A stretch of DNA of 64,000 nt from Aegilops tauschii subsp. strangulata (Eukaryota; Streptophyta; Magnoliopsida; Poales; Poaceae): positions 461,266,780 to 461,330,779 of the forward strand of contig NC_053040.3 of the NCBI RefSeq assembly GCF_002575655.3, given 5' to 3'. Below are positions 19,230 through 31,409 of this stretch, in pieces (within the stretch, counting starts at the first letter, position 1; every line of letters starts with the position of its first letter). The notes below the pieces were generated by a model that saw only the letters and a list, made by a program, of their open reading frames with translations, was not told where the DNA came from and made no database searches. Made by a program: the position numbers and the translations under genes.

Positions 19230-21798
19230 GCATCCCCAAGCTTAATTCCTGCTCGTCCTCGAGTAGGTAAATGATAAAAGAAATAATTTATGAAGTGTGA
19301 ATGCTAGCAGGTGCATAAGTTTGATCAATGATAATTTCAATCACCTTTTCTAGCATCATTATATGTCATAACAGTAGCTCAACTCATAGAATTTTTCATG
19401 ATCAAGTAACAAACTATTCACATGTTAAAGTATAGATCATAAACTTTCTTGAAAACTAACAAACTATGTTCTCAGTCATCAATCAATTGCAATTCATCTT
19501 ATTTTCAGGAAGAGTCTATGTCAGAGCTTTGATTCAGCAAACTTCACATACTCAACTATCATTTAGTCTTCCATGATTGCTACCACTCAAAGCATATTTT
19601 TAGAACAAATAGTATTCATCGAACACAGAGAAAGATAGGGGCTTAATGTTTCGCCTCCCAACCTTTTACCTCAAGGGTAATGTCAACAATAATAATTCAT
19701 GATCAAATATATTTAAATGGCCATATATGCTTAGATCTTTCCATCATATGATGCTTGCCAACTAAAGAGTAGGTTGGAATGAGAAGGAATACTACTGACT
19801 CTTGCATAAAAGTAAAGGATAGGCCCTTCGCAGAGGGAAGCAGGGATTTGCAGAGGTGCCAGAGCTCGAAGCAAAAACAGAGATGAAAATAATTTTGAGA
19901 GGTATGCTTTCATTGTCAACATAACGACCAAGAGTTCCCAATATCTTCCATACTACATACATTATAGGCGGTTCCCAAACAGAAAGGTAAAGATTTTTAC
20001 TCCCCCTCCACCAACAATCATCAATCCATGGCTTGCCCGAAACAACAGGTGCCTCCAACTAACATCAAACCTAGGGGAGTTTTGTTTGCAATTATTTTTG
20101 ATTTGATTTTGATCTTTTGATCATGGGACTGGGCATCCCAGTTACCGGCCATTTTCTCGTGAATGATGAGCGGAGTCCACTCATCATGAGAATAACCCAC
20201 CTAGCATGGAAGATACTGCTCACCCGTAGTCGCTAAATGAGCGATTCGGGCATAGAAAACAGATTATTATTTGAAGGTTTAGAGTTTGGCACATGCAAAT
20301 TTACTTGGAACGGCAGGTAAATACCGCATATAGGTACATATGGTGGACACTCATGGAAGAAACTTGGTTCAAGGAATTTGGATGCACAAGCAGTATTCCC
20401 GCTTAGTACAGATATTTTGGCTAGCAAAGGATTCTAAATAGCAAGCACCACATGTTAGAGGATCCAAAACAATATAACTTATACAAATATACCCAAGCAT
20501 AACTCATTATGTTGTCTTCCTTGTCCAACTTCAACTAATTTGCTCAGGTTTGAAAATAATTAATGGGGCTCACAATCATAGAAGATGTCCAACATAGTAT
20601 ATTTATATGTGGAATCTCTCTTCCTTAAATATTCTTTCATGAATTGTTCAAGTGACCAATACAATGTTTGTTAACCTTCAATAAATTTACTACCTCTACT
20701 TCTTATATGTGAAGGCATTACTCCCCATGGGAAACGCATATGAAACATATATAATTTCAGATTTATGACATTCAAATCATTCAACCATTTATTCATAGGA
20801 TATAAGTGAAGCACACGAGTAAATGACAAACTACTCCAAAAAGATATAAGTGAAGATCAATGAGTAGTTAAATAATTATTTAGCTATGTGAAGACTCTCT
20901 CTCATTTAAGAATTTTAGATCCTGGTATTTTATTCAAACAGAAAGCAAAGCTAAAGAAACTAAAATGACGCTCCAAGCAAAACACATATCATGTGGTGAA
21001 TAAAAATATAGCTCCAAGTAAAGTTGCAGATGAATGAAGACGAAAGAGGGGATGCCTTCCGGGGCATCCCCAAGCTTAGGCTCTTGGTTATCCTTGAATA
21101 TTATCTTGGGGTGCCTTGGGAATCCCCAAGCTTAGGCTCTTGCCACTCCTTATTCCATAGTCCATCGAATCTTTACCCAAAATTTGAAAACTTCACAGCA
21201 CAAAACTTAACAGAAAATCTCGTGAGCTCCGTTAGCGAAAGAAAAGAAAACACCACTTCAAGGTACAGTAATGAACTCATTCTTTATTTATATTGGTGTT
21301 AAACATACTGTATTCCAACTTCTCTGTGGTTTATAAACTATTTTACTAGCCATAGATTCATCAAAATAAGCAAGCAACACAATGAAAACAGAATCTGTCA
21401 AAAACAGAACAGTCTGTAGTAATCTGTATCAAACGTATACTTCTGGAACTCCAAAAATTCTAAAATAAATTGTTTGACCTGAGGAATTTGTCTAGTAATA
21501 ATCTGCAATAAGAATCAACTAAATAGCACTCTCCAGTAAAAAAGTTGAAGCTAATCTCGTGAGCGCTAAAGTTTCTGTTTTTTACAGCATGATCGTAAAG
21601 ACTTCACCCAAGTCTTCCCGAAGGTTCTACTTGGCACAAACACTAATTAAAACACAAAACCACATCTAAACATAATCTAGATGGATTATTTATTACTAAA
21701 CAGAACTAAAAATCAAGAAACTAAAATAAAATTGGGTTGCCTCCCAACAAGCGCTAACGTTTAACGCCCCTAGCTAGGCATGATGATTTCAATGATGC
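19230..21798 (-). other. 3' non-coding region and polypurine tract of element D
   Basis: About 2.5 kb without a convincing coding frame. The polypurine tract AAGCTTGGGGATGC abuts the 3' LTR, preceded by GGACGAGCAGG as in element F. Extra copies of the AAGCTTGGGGATG motif occur on the minus strand near 21065 and 21125. The segment 19380-19850 is homologous in reverse to 44310-44830 of element E, and 21030-21160 resembles 48660-48790 of element F. This is shared, transcribed, probably cis-acting sequence. Confidence 0.75.
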
Positions 21799-23778
21799 TC
21801 ACATAAAAGATAAGAATTGAAACATAAAGAGAGCATCATGAAGAATATAACTAGCACATTTAAGTCTAACCCACTTCCTATGCATAGGGATTTTGTGAGC
21901 AAACAACTTATGGGAACAAGAATCAACTTGCATAGGAAGGTAAAACAAGCATGACTTCAAAACTTTAAGCACATAGAGAGGAAACTTGATATTATTGCAA
22001 CTCCTACAAGCATATGTTCCTCCCTCATAATAATTTTCAGTAGCATCATGAATTAATTCAACCATATAACCAGCACATAAAGCATTCTTTTCATTGTCTA
22101 CAAGCATAGAAAATTTACTACTCTCCACATAAGCAAAATTCTTCTCATTCGGAATAGTGGGAGTATCATAAGAGACTCGAATACTATAAATTGTTTCCAT
22201 ATTAAAAGAGTAATGTTCAGAAAAAGGGTAATCATAATCATGAAAAGTTTCATAAATATAATCATCACTACTTTTTATAGCATAAGTTTCATCACAATAA
22301 TCATCATAAGTAGCAACTTTGTTCTCATCATAATCAATTGAAACCTCTTCCGAAATAGTGGATACATCACTAAATAAAGTCATGACCTCTCCAAATCCAC
22401 TTTCATAAATATTATAAGATTCAACATCCTCCAAAATAGTGGGATCATTACTTCCTAAAGTTGACACTCTTCCAAACCCACTTTCATCAATATAATCATC
22501 ATAGGTAGAAGGCATGCTATCATCATAACAACTATGCATATCAAAACTTGGGAGGCTAAAAATATCATCTTCATTGAACATAGCATCCCCAAGCTTGGGA
22601 CAAACATTAATTGCAGCAAATATATTCTCAAATATGTCATTCTCATCAAACATAGCTTCCCCAAGCTTGGGCCTTTTCATATCATAAGCATAATCACTCT
22701 CATCATTAATAGAATGGATAGCACCAATAGTATAGCAATTATCATATTCTTGCAAGCAAGTGCCAAAAAGATTTTCAAGATCATAATAAGTATCATTATC
22801 TTCCCAATCATAATCATCACAACAAGCAATAGGCATAACGAGATCATCATCAAGTGCATCATCTTCCACAATTAATTTTGATTCATTTTCATGAGGCACA
22901 ACAATAATAGGAGCAACATTATTTGGGAGAGATATCTTTTTACCTCTCTTCCTTTTTCTTTTCTTCTTCTTCACCTAATGTGTGGGTTCAACCCTCTTTT
23001 TGGAGCTCCTTATTAATGAGATTGGTTGAGTAGAAGGCTCCTCCTCGTTACCTGATTCATCATAATAAATAATAGGAGAATATTGGGAAGTTTCTTCCCT
23101 TTCGTTAGTATTCTCTTCATCTTCTATTTGTTTTCTTTTCTTTATGTAATTAGCAATATAAGAATTTTCAATGCAATTCACCGCACAATACATATAAATC
23201 TTCTCTAGATCAGAATCAAGAAATGTATCAAGATTATACTTGGGAATACCCTCAGTTATACGTTTCATTTCCTCATACCCCAAAAGAAGACTAAGCTCTT
23301 TATGATGCTCAAGGGTAATCAAATTATCACAATTTTTGGATATGATTCGGTCATGAAACAATTTGCATTGGAGATTTAAATGACCATGTTCATTGCAAAG
23401 TTCACAAGGGGCGTGAAAAATATTGAATTTTTTAGCACAAACATCAAGAATTTCTTGCAACAATTTAGTTTCTAAATACTTATGCCTCTTGCAATATCTA
23501 TCTTCCCTATTTGGTGTATACTTGCAATCCCAATGCACTCCACAAAAATTGACATGTCTATAGGAGACATTTTCATCATAACTAGTGCAATCATCATTAG
23601 TACCATGGATATTCAAGGAGTTCATACTAACAACATTGCAATCATGCTCATCATTCAAAGATTTAGTGCCGAACATTTTAATACATTCTTCTTCTAACAC
23701 TTTGGCAAAATTTTCCTTTCCATCATTCTCACGAAAGATATTAAAGAGATGAAGCATATGAGACAAACTCAATTCCAT
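21799..23778 (-). pseudogene. Acidic zinc-knuckle protein of element D (about 660 codons, one stop)
   Basis: The start is ATG 23778-23776. A TAG at 22977-22975 divides one continuous frame. The first 267 residues contain two Cys/His patches and a canonical CX2CX4HX4C knuckle, CELCNEHGHLNLQC near residue 125, which suggests RNA binding. A Lys/Arg run (KKKKRKRKRGKK) follows the stop and looks like a nuclear-targeting or nucleic-acid patch. The second half is rich in Asp, Tyr and Glu, with two copies of a PKLG[ED]AMF[DN]E repeat and several DYIDESGFG-type repeats. The C-terminus has NYYEGG, FPLYV and IPMHRKWVRL, matching the protein of element F in order. I know no function. A Gag-like or packaging role is an inference from the knuckle and from its being the only ORF. 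Confidence 0.72.
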
Positions 23779-23874
23779 TTTTTTGGTAGTTTTCTTTTAT
23801 AAACTAAACTAGTGATAAAACAAGAAACTAAAAGATTCGATTGCAAGATCTAAAGATATACCTTCAAGCACTCA

Positions 23875-23956
23875 CCTCCCCGCCAACGGCGCCAGAAAAG
23901 AGCTTAGTTGACGGGGTGTGAGTGCCGCTTACCTAGCCTCCCCGGCAACGGCGCCA
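23875..23956 (-). other. tRNA-Asp primer-binding site of element D, tandemly duplicated
   Basis: The functional site is TGGCGCCGTTGCCGGGGA on the minus strand at 23956-23939, complementary to the 3' end of plant tRNA-Asp. A second near-copy with its following agagctt sequence lies about 64 bases further in (near 23894-23877, one mismatch). The pair reads as a duplication of the LTR edge plus primer site. Confidence 0.85.
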
Positions 23957-23966
23957 AAAAAGAGCT

Positions 23967-25632
23967 TGATGGCTACTACGCAACCTTCTTCTTGTAGACG
24001 TTGTTGGGCCTCGAAGTGCAGAGGTTTGTAGGACAGTAGCAAATTTCCCTCAAGTGGATGACCTAAGGTTTATCAATCCGTGGGAGGCATAGGATGAAGA
24101 TGGTCTCTCTCAAGCAAACCTGCAACCAAATAACAAAGAGTCTCTTGTGTCCCCAACATACCCAATACAATGGTAAATTGTATAGGTGCACTAGTTCGGC
24201 GAACAGATGGTGATACAAGTGCAATATGGATGGTAGATATAGGTTTTTGTAATCTGAAAATATAAAAACAGCAAGGTAACTAATTATAAAAGTGAGCACA
24301 AACGGTATTGCAATGCTAGGAAACAAGGCCTAGTGTTCATACTTTCACTAGTGCAAGTTCTCTCAACAATAATAACATAATTGGATCATATAACTATCCC
24401 TCAACATGCAACAAAGAGTCACTCCAAAGTCAGTAATACCGGAAAACAAACGAAGAAATTATGGTAGGAAACGAAACCACCTCAAAGTTATTCTTTCCAA
24501 TCAATCTGTTGGGCTATTCCTATAAGTGTCACAAACAGCCCTAGAGTTCATACTAGAATAACACCTTAAGACACAAATCAACCAAAACCCTAATGTCACC
24601 TAGATACTCCAATGTCACCTCAAGTATCCGTGGGTATGATTATACGATATGCATCACACAATCTCAGATTCATCTATTCAACCAACACATAGAACCTCAA
24701 ATAGTGCCCCAAAGTTTCTACCGGAGAATCAAGACGAAAACGTGTGCCAACCCCTATGCATAGGTTCATGGGCGGAACCCGCAAGTTGATCACCAAAAGA
24801 TACATCATGTGGATCACGTGATATCCCATTGTCACCACAGATACGCACGGCAAGACATACATCAAGTGTTCTCAAATCATTAAAGACTCAATCCGATAAG
24901 ATTACTTCAAAGGGAAAACTCAATCCATTACAAGAGAGTAGAGGGGGAGAAGCAACATAAGATCCAACTATAATAGCAAAGCTCGCGATACATCAAGATC
25001 GTGCCAAATCAAGAACACGAGAGAGAGAGAGATCAAACACATAGCTACTGGTACATACCCTCAGCCCCGAGGGTGAACTACTCCCTCCTCGTCATGGAGA
25101 GCGCCAGGATGATGAAGATGGCCACCGGTGAGGGTTCCCCCCTCCGGCAGGGTACCGGAATAGGATCCCGATTGACTTTTGGTGGCTACAGAGGCTTGCG
25201 GTGGTGGAACTCCCGATCTATTATGTTCCCCGATCGTTTTAGGGTATATGGGTATATATAGGAGGAAGAAGTACGTCAGGGGAGCCACGAGGGGCCCACG
25301 AGGGTGGAGGGCGCGCCTTAGGGGGTTGGGCACGCCCCCCTACCTCGTGGCTCCCTCGTTTCTTTCCTGACGTGCACTCCAAGTCTATCGGGTAGCTTTC
25401 CTTCCAAAAATAACTTCTCCAGAAGGTTTCATTCCGTTTCGACTCCGTTTGATATTCCTTTTCTTTGAAACACTGAAACAAGGGAAAAAACAGGAACTGG
25501 CACTGGGCTCTGGGTCAATAGGTTAGTCCCAAAATAATACAAAAGTGCATAATAAAGCCCATAAAACATCCAAAATGGATAATATAATAGCATGAATACT
25601 TCATAAATTATATATACGTTGGAGACGTATCA
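23967..25632 (-). repeat. 5' LTR of element D
   Basis: The ends are TGATACGTCTCC (25632) and TAGCCATCA (23967) on the minus strand. The GC-rich inverted motif is at about 25295-25360 and the TATA box TATATATA at 25260-25253. It is closely similar to the 17562-19229 copy. Confidence 0.92.
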
Positions 25633-26000
25633 GCTGGTTCCTCCTCCGAATATTCCATAGAAGATTTTGAACACAAGGATAGTGTCCGGCTCTGCAAAAC
25701 AAATTCCACATACCACCGTAGAGAGAATAATATTTCCACAAATCTAATCTGCTGACAGCTTTTCATAACATGACGTATTGCCGTGATCTGGTCATGACGA
25801 ACCGTTTCTCTGAGCCTGCCACTGCACGTGTTGCGAGGCGGTTTTATTGGCACGTCCCATCGTAGCAGAGATCGTGTTCCTTTTTTCACGGGATTCTCAT
25901 CAATATGGGCGTGGGTAACCCCATCGTGCCTGCTGGTTTGACTCCTCGATTTTAGGAAAGTTCCAAACGGCCACGTGGAGGACGCTTGATATTCACCCTC

Positions 26001-26010
26001 TTTATAAAGG
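26001..26010 (+). promoter_or_regulatory. TATA box of the antisense gene in element C
   Basis: TTTATAAAGG lies 110 bases upstream of the ATG at 26111 on the plus strand, opposite to element C. Its position and sequence suit a plant core promoter with a short leader. Confidence 0.6.
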
Positions 26011-26110
26011 GGCCAAGGCCTGTCCTTTTCTTCTCGCGCTTAATCGAATCCTTCCCCCACCTCGAGTTCCAACACCCAAGGCTCAGGCTAGGCGTTTCGG
26101 ACCTTCAATC

Positions 26111-29095
26111 ATGTCCGGATCCAGCCTTCAAGGTCGGTGGATGCCTTCCTCTATCATAGAGGAGGACATCAAGAAGCTAAGAGAAGCCAGGTATCTGACC
26201 GCCGAAATCTCGCACAGGCTGCCTGCTCGAGGGCAGGTCATTCCCACTCCCAAGCCTAACGAGAGCGTCATATTCGTCTCCCACTTCCTCCGAGGGCTAG
26301 GCTTTAGTCTGGATCCCTTTGTTAGAGGGCTCATGTTCTACTACGGGCTCGATTTCCATGATCTGGCTCTGGATTCCACCCTTCACATCTCGTCGTTCAT
26401 CGTCGTGTGTGAAGCCTTCCTCCGCATTACCCCACACTTCGGCTTATGGCTCAAGACCTTCAATGTAAGCCGAAGATGATTGAGGGGCGGCACGCAGAGT
26501 GCGGAGGCGCCATAATAAACAAAGGCGCCGATGCTCCATGGTCAAAGGGTTCCTTCCCGGAGACATCCAAATTATCGCAGCGGGAGTGGTTTTACATTAC
26601 AGCTCCCCAAGGTACAAAGTGGGTTGCCGCCCCTGCCTTCCGCTCGGGCCCCCCGCCACAACTGGCGTCATGGGTCAACAAGGGGCTAGACTGGGGGCCA
26701 GTAAATGATGTGCCGACATTGCAGAGTCGCATCCGAGATCTCCTCGAGAGAGATGTCAGCCTTGTCAAGGTAATGCAAGTCATGCTAGTTCGTCGAGTCC
26801 TGCCTTGCAAGCGTCGACCTCTCCATATGTGGGAGTTCAACCCGGAAGGACCGCGAACTATTCGGCACTTCTTCGGCATGACGCACGAAGAGATGTATGG
26901 ATTGTTCTTTGGATCACAAATAGAGTGTCCGGACACCACCGAGGATGCGGGTCTGAGCTGCAATCGTCCAGATACCCAAGTAAGTAATCCTTCGGTCGAA
27001 CATGCTGTCTCTTTATTTATCACAACGTCATTCTGAAAAGTTGCTCTTTGACCAGGATTGGGTAATAAAGGCGAAGATGATCAGGTGTTCGGCCCCCTTC
27101 CGGAAGGCTCAACTGACCCAGTACTGGCCAGAATGCTTGAGCTCGCGCCTTATCAAGCGCCATCAGGGGAAGATAAAGGGAGGAATAAAGAAGCCGAAAG
27201 CGGGCCTCACTCATTATTCATCCAAACCGGGGGAACTAGTGCCTCCGCGAAGGAGGATAATCGGGGAGAAGAATCTAAAATTCCCTCTCCCCAAGGAAGG
27301 AAGAGGGCCGCCTCCGAAGCTTGTAAACAATGGTTTCCAAACAAGGGAAGAAATCTTTGTCAGGGGGCCCTACCCCGGAGGGTATCCTTACCGCACAGTG
27401 CCCGCAAGGGGATCAGCCCTCCACCGAGCTGTAAGTAAACAAAAGTACTCTATAGTAAATATATCCTGCTTCATTTCTAAGAACGATAACCGAGACGTAT
27501 GTCTTGTTGTTCGGATCGTAGCCCTTCTCGACAGAGTTCATCTTCGGGGGATCTTCTTCCAGAGATGATGGAGAGCGAAACACCTCCCCATGCCTCTCCG
27601 CCTCATGAGGCGGGCGACCCAGAGGTGTCGTCACAGAGGATTTCTCCTGATCCGCCAAGGCCAGAAGGTAACCCTTCGGCCACCCAAGTCCGGGGTATTC
27701 GGCTCCTGAGGGGAGCAACAAAAAGAGTCTGGGACTGTCCGGTGCACGACCAGACGCACTGATGAATCTTCTGGAGCAAGCGGCTATCTCAGAGTCGCAT
27801 CGTACGCTAATGGGTACGGTGGTTGAGAGGATTTCATCCGCCAAAAGCGGGTTGCATGAAGCTTTTATGAGCCTGCTGAGAGGCTTTGAGGTACGGAAAG
27901 TAATATATTTTTTGACGGTACCGCACACACTAGGTGTGCCCTATGCAGATAGTAGCCCTTGAGACTCTGGTTGCTGTCGAAAGAGACAGCAAATAGAGGA
28001 TCATAGTCCCAGGTAATAACCGTGTTGCTTTCATGTGCAGGTGGCTGAAGGTCCGGTGGCTAGCCGGACTGGTGAGTTTGCCGAACTGAAGCGGCAACTT
28101 GATGCGGCAGATGCCGACATCGTGCTTGTAAACAAGCAGCTTGACGAGGCACATGGTATGTATTCTCCGATGGTCAACATTTATTAAGAGGAGCATAATG
28201 CTAGTATCTATAATATGCTGTGACTGCAGATGGAGCTGCCGCCGTGGAGACCCTTCGGGCGAAACTTGCCTGAGCCAAGGAACAAGCCAGGAGGAGTGAT
28301 GCGGCTGCCCTAAAGGCGGTTGAAGAGTTAAAAGCCGAACAGGCTGCGCATTGCGAGAGCAAAGAGAAAATAGCCAAGATGGCTGTTGAGCTGAAAGACG
28401 CCGCCGACCATTATGGGCTTCTTGAAAAGGAAAGCCGAACGAAGACGGCGGACCTGGAGAAAGCCACGGTAGCAGCCAAGGAAGCCCGCTCTAAAATTAG
28501 AGCTGCGAAGGAGGAGCTGCGTCAAGCCGGAGATATCACGGCTGGGAAGCACTTTTTGTTGCGGATGAAGTTCGGAGATCGTAAATATGCCCGTCTGGAT
28601 CAATTATGGAGTTCTGCGGACGCGTACCTGGATTTGGCAGTAAGTGCTGCTGATGCGACCAAGTTTTTCGAAGATCAAAAAGATCACGAAGTGGAAAAGT
28701 TGTTCTGGTCGCAGTTCAATGCTCCGGTGCGTCCGCTGCTGTTGAATGAGCAAATGGCCGAGTGGGCCGAGCTCCATAGGTTGTCTGAGCTTGCCATGAG
28801 GTCTGTTGTGGATCATCTTTGGCCGAAAGGACCAAAGCCGAACAGTTATTTTGGCTTAGTGCAACGATTCCTTGGTGATGTGCCGCATATCGACGCTATG
28901 AAGAGGTCAGCATGCATAGAGGGTGCGCGGATGGCTCTTGCCCGTGTCAAGACATACTGAGCAGAGATGGAGGCCACCGCTATTGCAACCCAGAGTTCGG
29001 CCGTAGGCCGGGTGTCGGCCGAGCACTATTTTGAAGAAGTCCTAGAAGGCGCTCGTTTAATAGAGGCTCAGTGCTCGAAGAGTATCATGTTCTAG
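26111..29095 (+). pseudogene. Five-exon antisense gene of element C (Transposase_28 / 'putative gypsy-type transposon' family)
   Basis: Exons read from splice sites are 26111-26979, 27056-27430, 27522-27890, 28041-28155 and 28230-29095. All four introns begin GT (gtaagt, gtaagt, gtacgg, gtatgt) and end AG. Exon 1 encodes the grass domain with PFVRGLMFYYGLDFHDL, WFYITAPQGTKW and LHMWEFNPEGPRTIRHFFGMTHEEMY split over separate frames. Exon 5 encodes a long Ala/Glu/Lys coiled coil and the C-terminal end EGARLIEAQCS. Lesions seen: a one-base loss near 26467, frame changes in exons 2 and 3, TGA at 28271-28273 and TGA at 28958-28960. From memory, related antisense genes occur in grass Tat elements such as Grande. 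Function is unknown, and the family name does not mean transposase activity. Confidence 0.75.
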
Positions 29096-30340
29096 TGACA
29101 TGTATCCCAATTATAAGAACAATGTTATTTGAATTATAAAGGCTATGTTTATACTTTTGCCTGAAAGTATTATTATGCCTCCTGTGCGGTCGTTTATGTA
29201 TATATATATAACCTGAAAGTTTGCAGTCGTCGGCTTCAGCCCCCACGCATATAATGCGGTGGTGTTCGCAAAAGCGCGTCTTCACACTTGATCCAACGTC
29301 TTGGTCCATTAAGGGCGAACGAGGCAATTGGACTATATTGCTTTAACACTTTCACTTAACCATATGAGTTTGACAGTGGGGCTACTATATATCCCCTGGT
29401 ATTTCCACGGCTATCTAAATACGGTGCGCGTACGTACATGACCGGGGAAACCGGTCCTTCGTTAATGCGGAGGAATCCCGAAGATTCCAATAAGTCATTG
29501 AGTGGTTGACCAGTCTCACGCTTTATCATCACAGTCAGTTTTCGGCTTTCTCTACTGAGGTGCTCATCCGGATGAACCAGGGCACAATTGCAGTAGTTCT
29601 CCCGGTGCCACCTTAGCCGATAGAGCGGAACGTAAGGTAGCAAAACGCGGGAGCCGGGCAAACCCAATATTTGACCAAAGACATGATTCGGAGTTCATGC
29701 ATATAAGGCCAAACTCGCGACGCCGAACACTCCCTAAGGTATTCGGTCTTTATAACATATACCGGGCTGAGTAACGCCTTTGATAATGAACCCCGAGTGT
29801 CCAGGTACGTGCATTATTCTGACGTGGCGAAGTGCCAATAACGTCAGCATCCCTCTCGGTTATACTGAGTATCCGGAGGATGTGAAGCAACAAGAGACAG
29901 TAAAAAAGGTTTACATAGGGTCTTAATCTAAAAAGAAACCTTTGAGCGGGGCCCTGCTGCATGTGTGTGCCTGTGTCTCCGTTGTGCCGTATCCTGGAAG
30001 GGTGTAGCACGATTATCATCTGTAAAAGAGAAGAACTTAGGTGAAAGTTGTCGTGCGAAAAATTGGTTATTCTTAATAAACCCTTAAAATTCAAGATGAG
30101 TAAGGTCGAGGCGAACGATAGTCCTTTTTACACGTGGGAAGCCCCTGGTACCGCCTATAGGGGTATATCCATCAAACCAAACTCAGGTTTATCTAAGCTG
30201 TTACAGCTAGTGATGCGCCGGACTCGTCTAGCCGTGTCCGCGGTCTTGACGACCGATCATTTATTCTGGTTGGAGAGGCTATTTAGTGTTCGGCTGCTAA
30301 AGCCGCCACACCTTCTTCCGCGCGTAAGGAACGCTCAACA
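29096..30340. other. Junction between antisense gene and protease of element C
   Basis: About 1.2 kb in which polymerase would be expected on the minus strand if C were autonomous. I find no RT, RNase H or integrase motifs in any frame. It is probably the 3' untranslated part of the antisense gene plus non-coding element sequence, with a residual protease tail (LKLKMPG wording) at the right edge near 30360-30385. Confidence 0.55.
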
Positions 30341-30396
30341 TTTCCGCTAACTGTAATGATGCCACGTGGACCGGGCATCTTAAGCTTAAGAGAAGC

Positions 30397-30909
30397 TTAA
30401 TGCGGTACTGCATTAAAACGAGCGAAAGCTGTTCTTCCGAGTAGTGCTTGATAGCTGCTTCGGAATGGAGCGATGTCGAAGGTTAATTTTTCACTTCGGA
30501 AGTTGTCGGGAGAACCGAATACAACCTCTAGTACTAGAGAGCCCGTAGAGCGGGCCTCTGGGCCTGGTATTACTCCTTTAAAGGTAGTATTGCTTTGGCT
30601 GATTCTTGTCGGGTCTATCCCCATTTTGCGGACTGTGTCCTGATATATCATATTAAGACTACTGCTGCTTTCCATGAGGACTTGGATGAGATGGTGTCCG
30701 TCGATAATTGGGTCTAACACCAAGGCAGCCAGTCCTCCGTGCCGGATACTCGTCAGATGATCCCTGCAATCAACAGTGATCGGGCAGGCCGACCAAGGGT
30801 TGAACTTAGGGGTGACGGGCTCTACGGCGCATATGTCTTGGAGTGCATGTTTGCTCCTTTTTTTTGTAACGTGAATCATGTTCACTATTTTGTCCTCTGG
30901 TGGGAATTT
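30397..30909 (-). pseudogene. Retropepsin-like protease, element C (catalytic Asp lost)
   Basis: The fold is recognisable: LAALVLDPIIDGHHLIQVLM, the active-site region, SNTTFKGVIPG, LTFDIAPFRSSYQALLGRTAF. The active site reads MESSSSLNMIY where the related element B has MDGGSSINIL, so Asp is replaced by Glu and both Gly by Ser. The protein is therefore probably inactive. It is in frame with the upstream Gag C-terminal piece across a TAA at 30912-30910. Confidence 0.8.
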
Positions 30910-31341
30910 TTACTGTCCCCCAGTGCTTTGCTGGCGAGGCTCATCCTCGTCTTCACTTGGTGTCTCCCTCCCCTTGTGCTCGGCGTTTAACTTGCCGGCC
31001 TGCTTGAAGACCCAGCATTCTCTGTGGGTGTGATTTGCAGGTTTATCAGAGGTGCCATGGATCTGACATAATTTGTCTAGAATCTTGTTTAGGCTGGACG
31101 GTCCATCTCTGTTGCCTTTGAAAGGCTTTTTTCGCTGACCGGGTCGAGAGCCCCTAAATCCGGCGTTTACCGTCGTGTTGTCTGGGCTTTCTTCGTTATT
31201 TGCACGCTTGTTTTTAATGCGCCGTGGTTTTCCATTGCTATCCCTGACTTCAGATGTGCCTGGGTCGCTGGTGCTACTACGGGCCAGCCAGCTATCTTCG
31301 CCCGCGCAAAAGCGGGTCATCAGGCTTGTTAGGGCTGCCAT
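30910..31341 (-). pseudogene. Gag C-terminal part with Cys/His finger, element C
   Basis: A basic, Ser/Asn-rich linker leads to a Tat-type finger (CQIHGTSDKPANHTHREC, near residue 95 of this piece), comparable with the finger in element B Gag. A Glu/Asp tail runs to the TAA at 30910. It is in a different frame from the Gag core to its right, so a frameshift lies between 31342 and 31410. Confidence 0.75.
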
Positions 31342-31409
31342 TGTCCTTGGCTTTTCTTGGCCGAGGTGTCTGGCGAGCCATTCGTCTCGGACGCTGTGTT
31401 TGAAAGCTG

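Larger units (their letters stand above)
17562..25632 (-). mobile_element. Element D: non-autonomous Athila-like Gypsy element nested in C
   Basis: LTRs at 17562-19229 and 23967-25632 (about 1.67 kb each) are flanked by gcggg (17557-17561) and gctgg (25633-25637), a target duplication with one mismatch. Removing D rejoins the element C sequence sensibly. The minus strand has a tRNA-Asp primer site (23956-23939), one long ORF broken by a TAG, 2.5 kb of non-coding sequence and the polypurine tract AAGCTTGGGGATGC at 19243-19230. There is no RT, RNase H or integrase, so replication must use enzymes from another element. Element E in this window is of the right lineage. Confidence 0.92.

Noticed and set aside
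29356..30094. Minus-strand frames of 103 and 114 codons between protease and antisense gene
   Set aside because: No RT, RNase H or integrase motifs; probably non-coding sequence.
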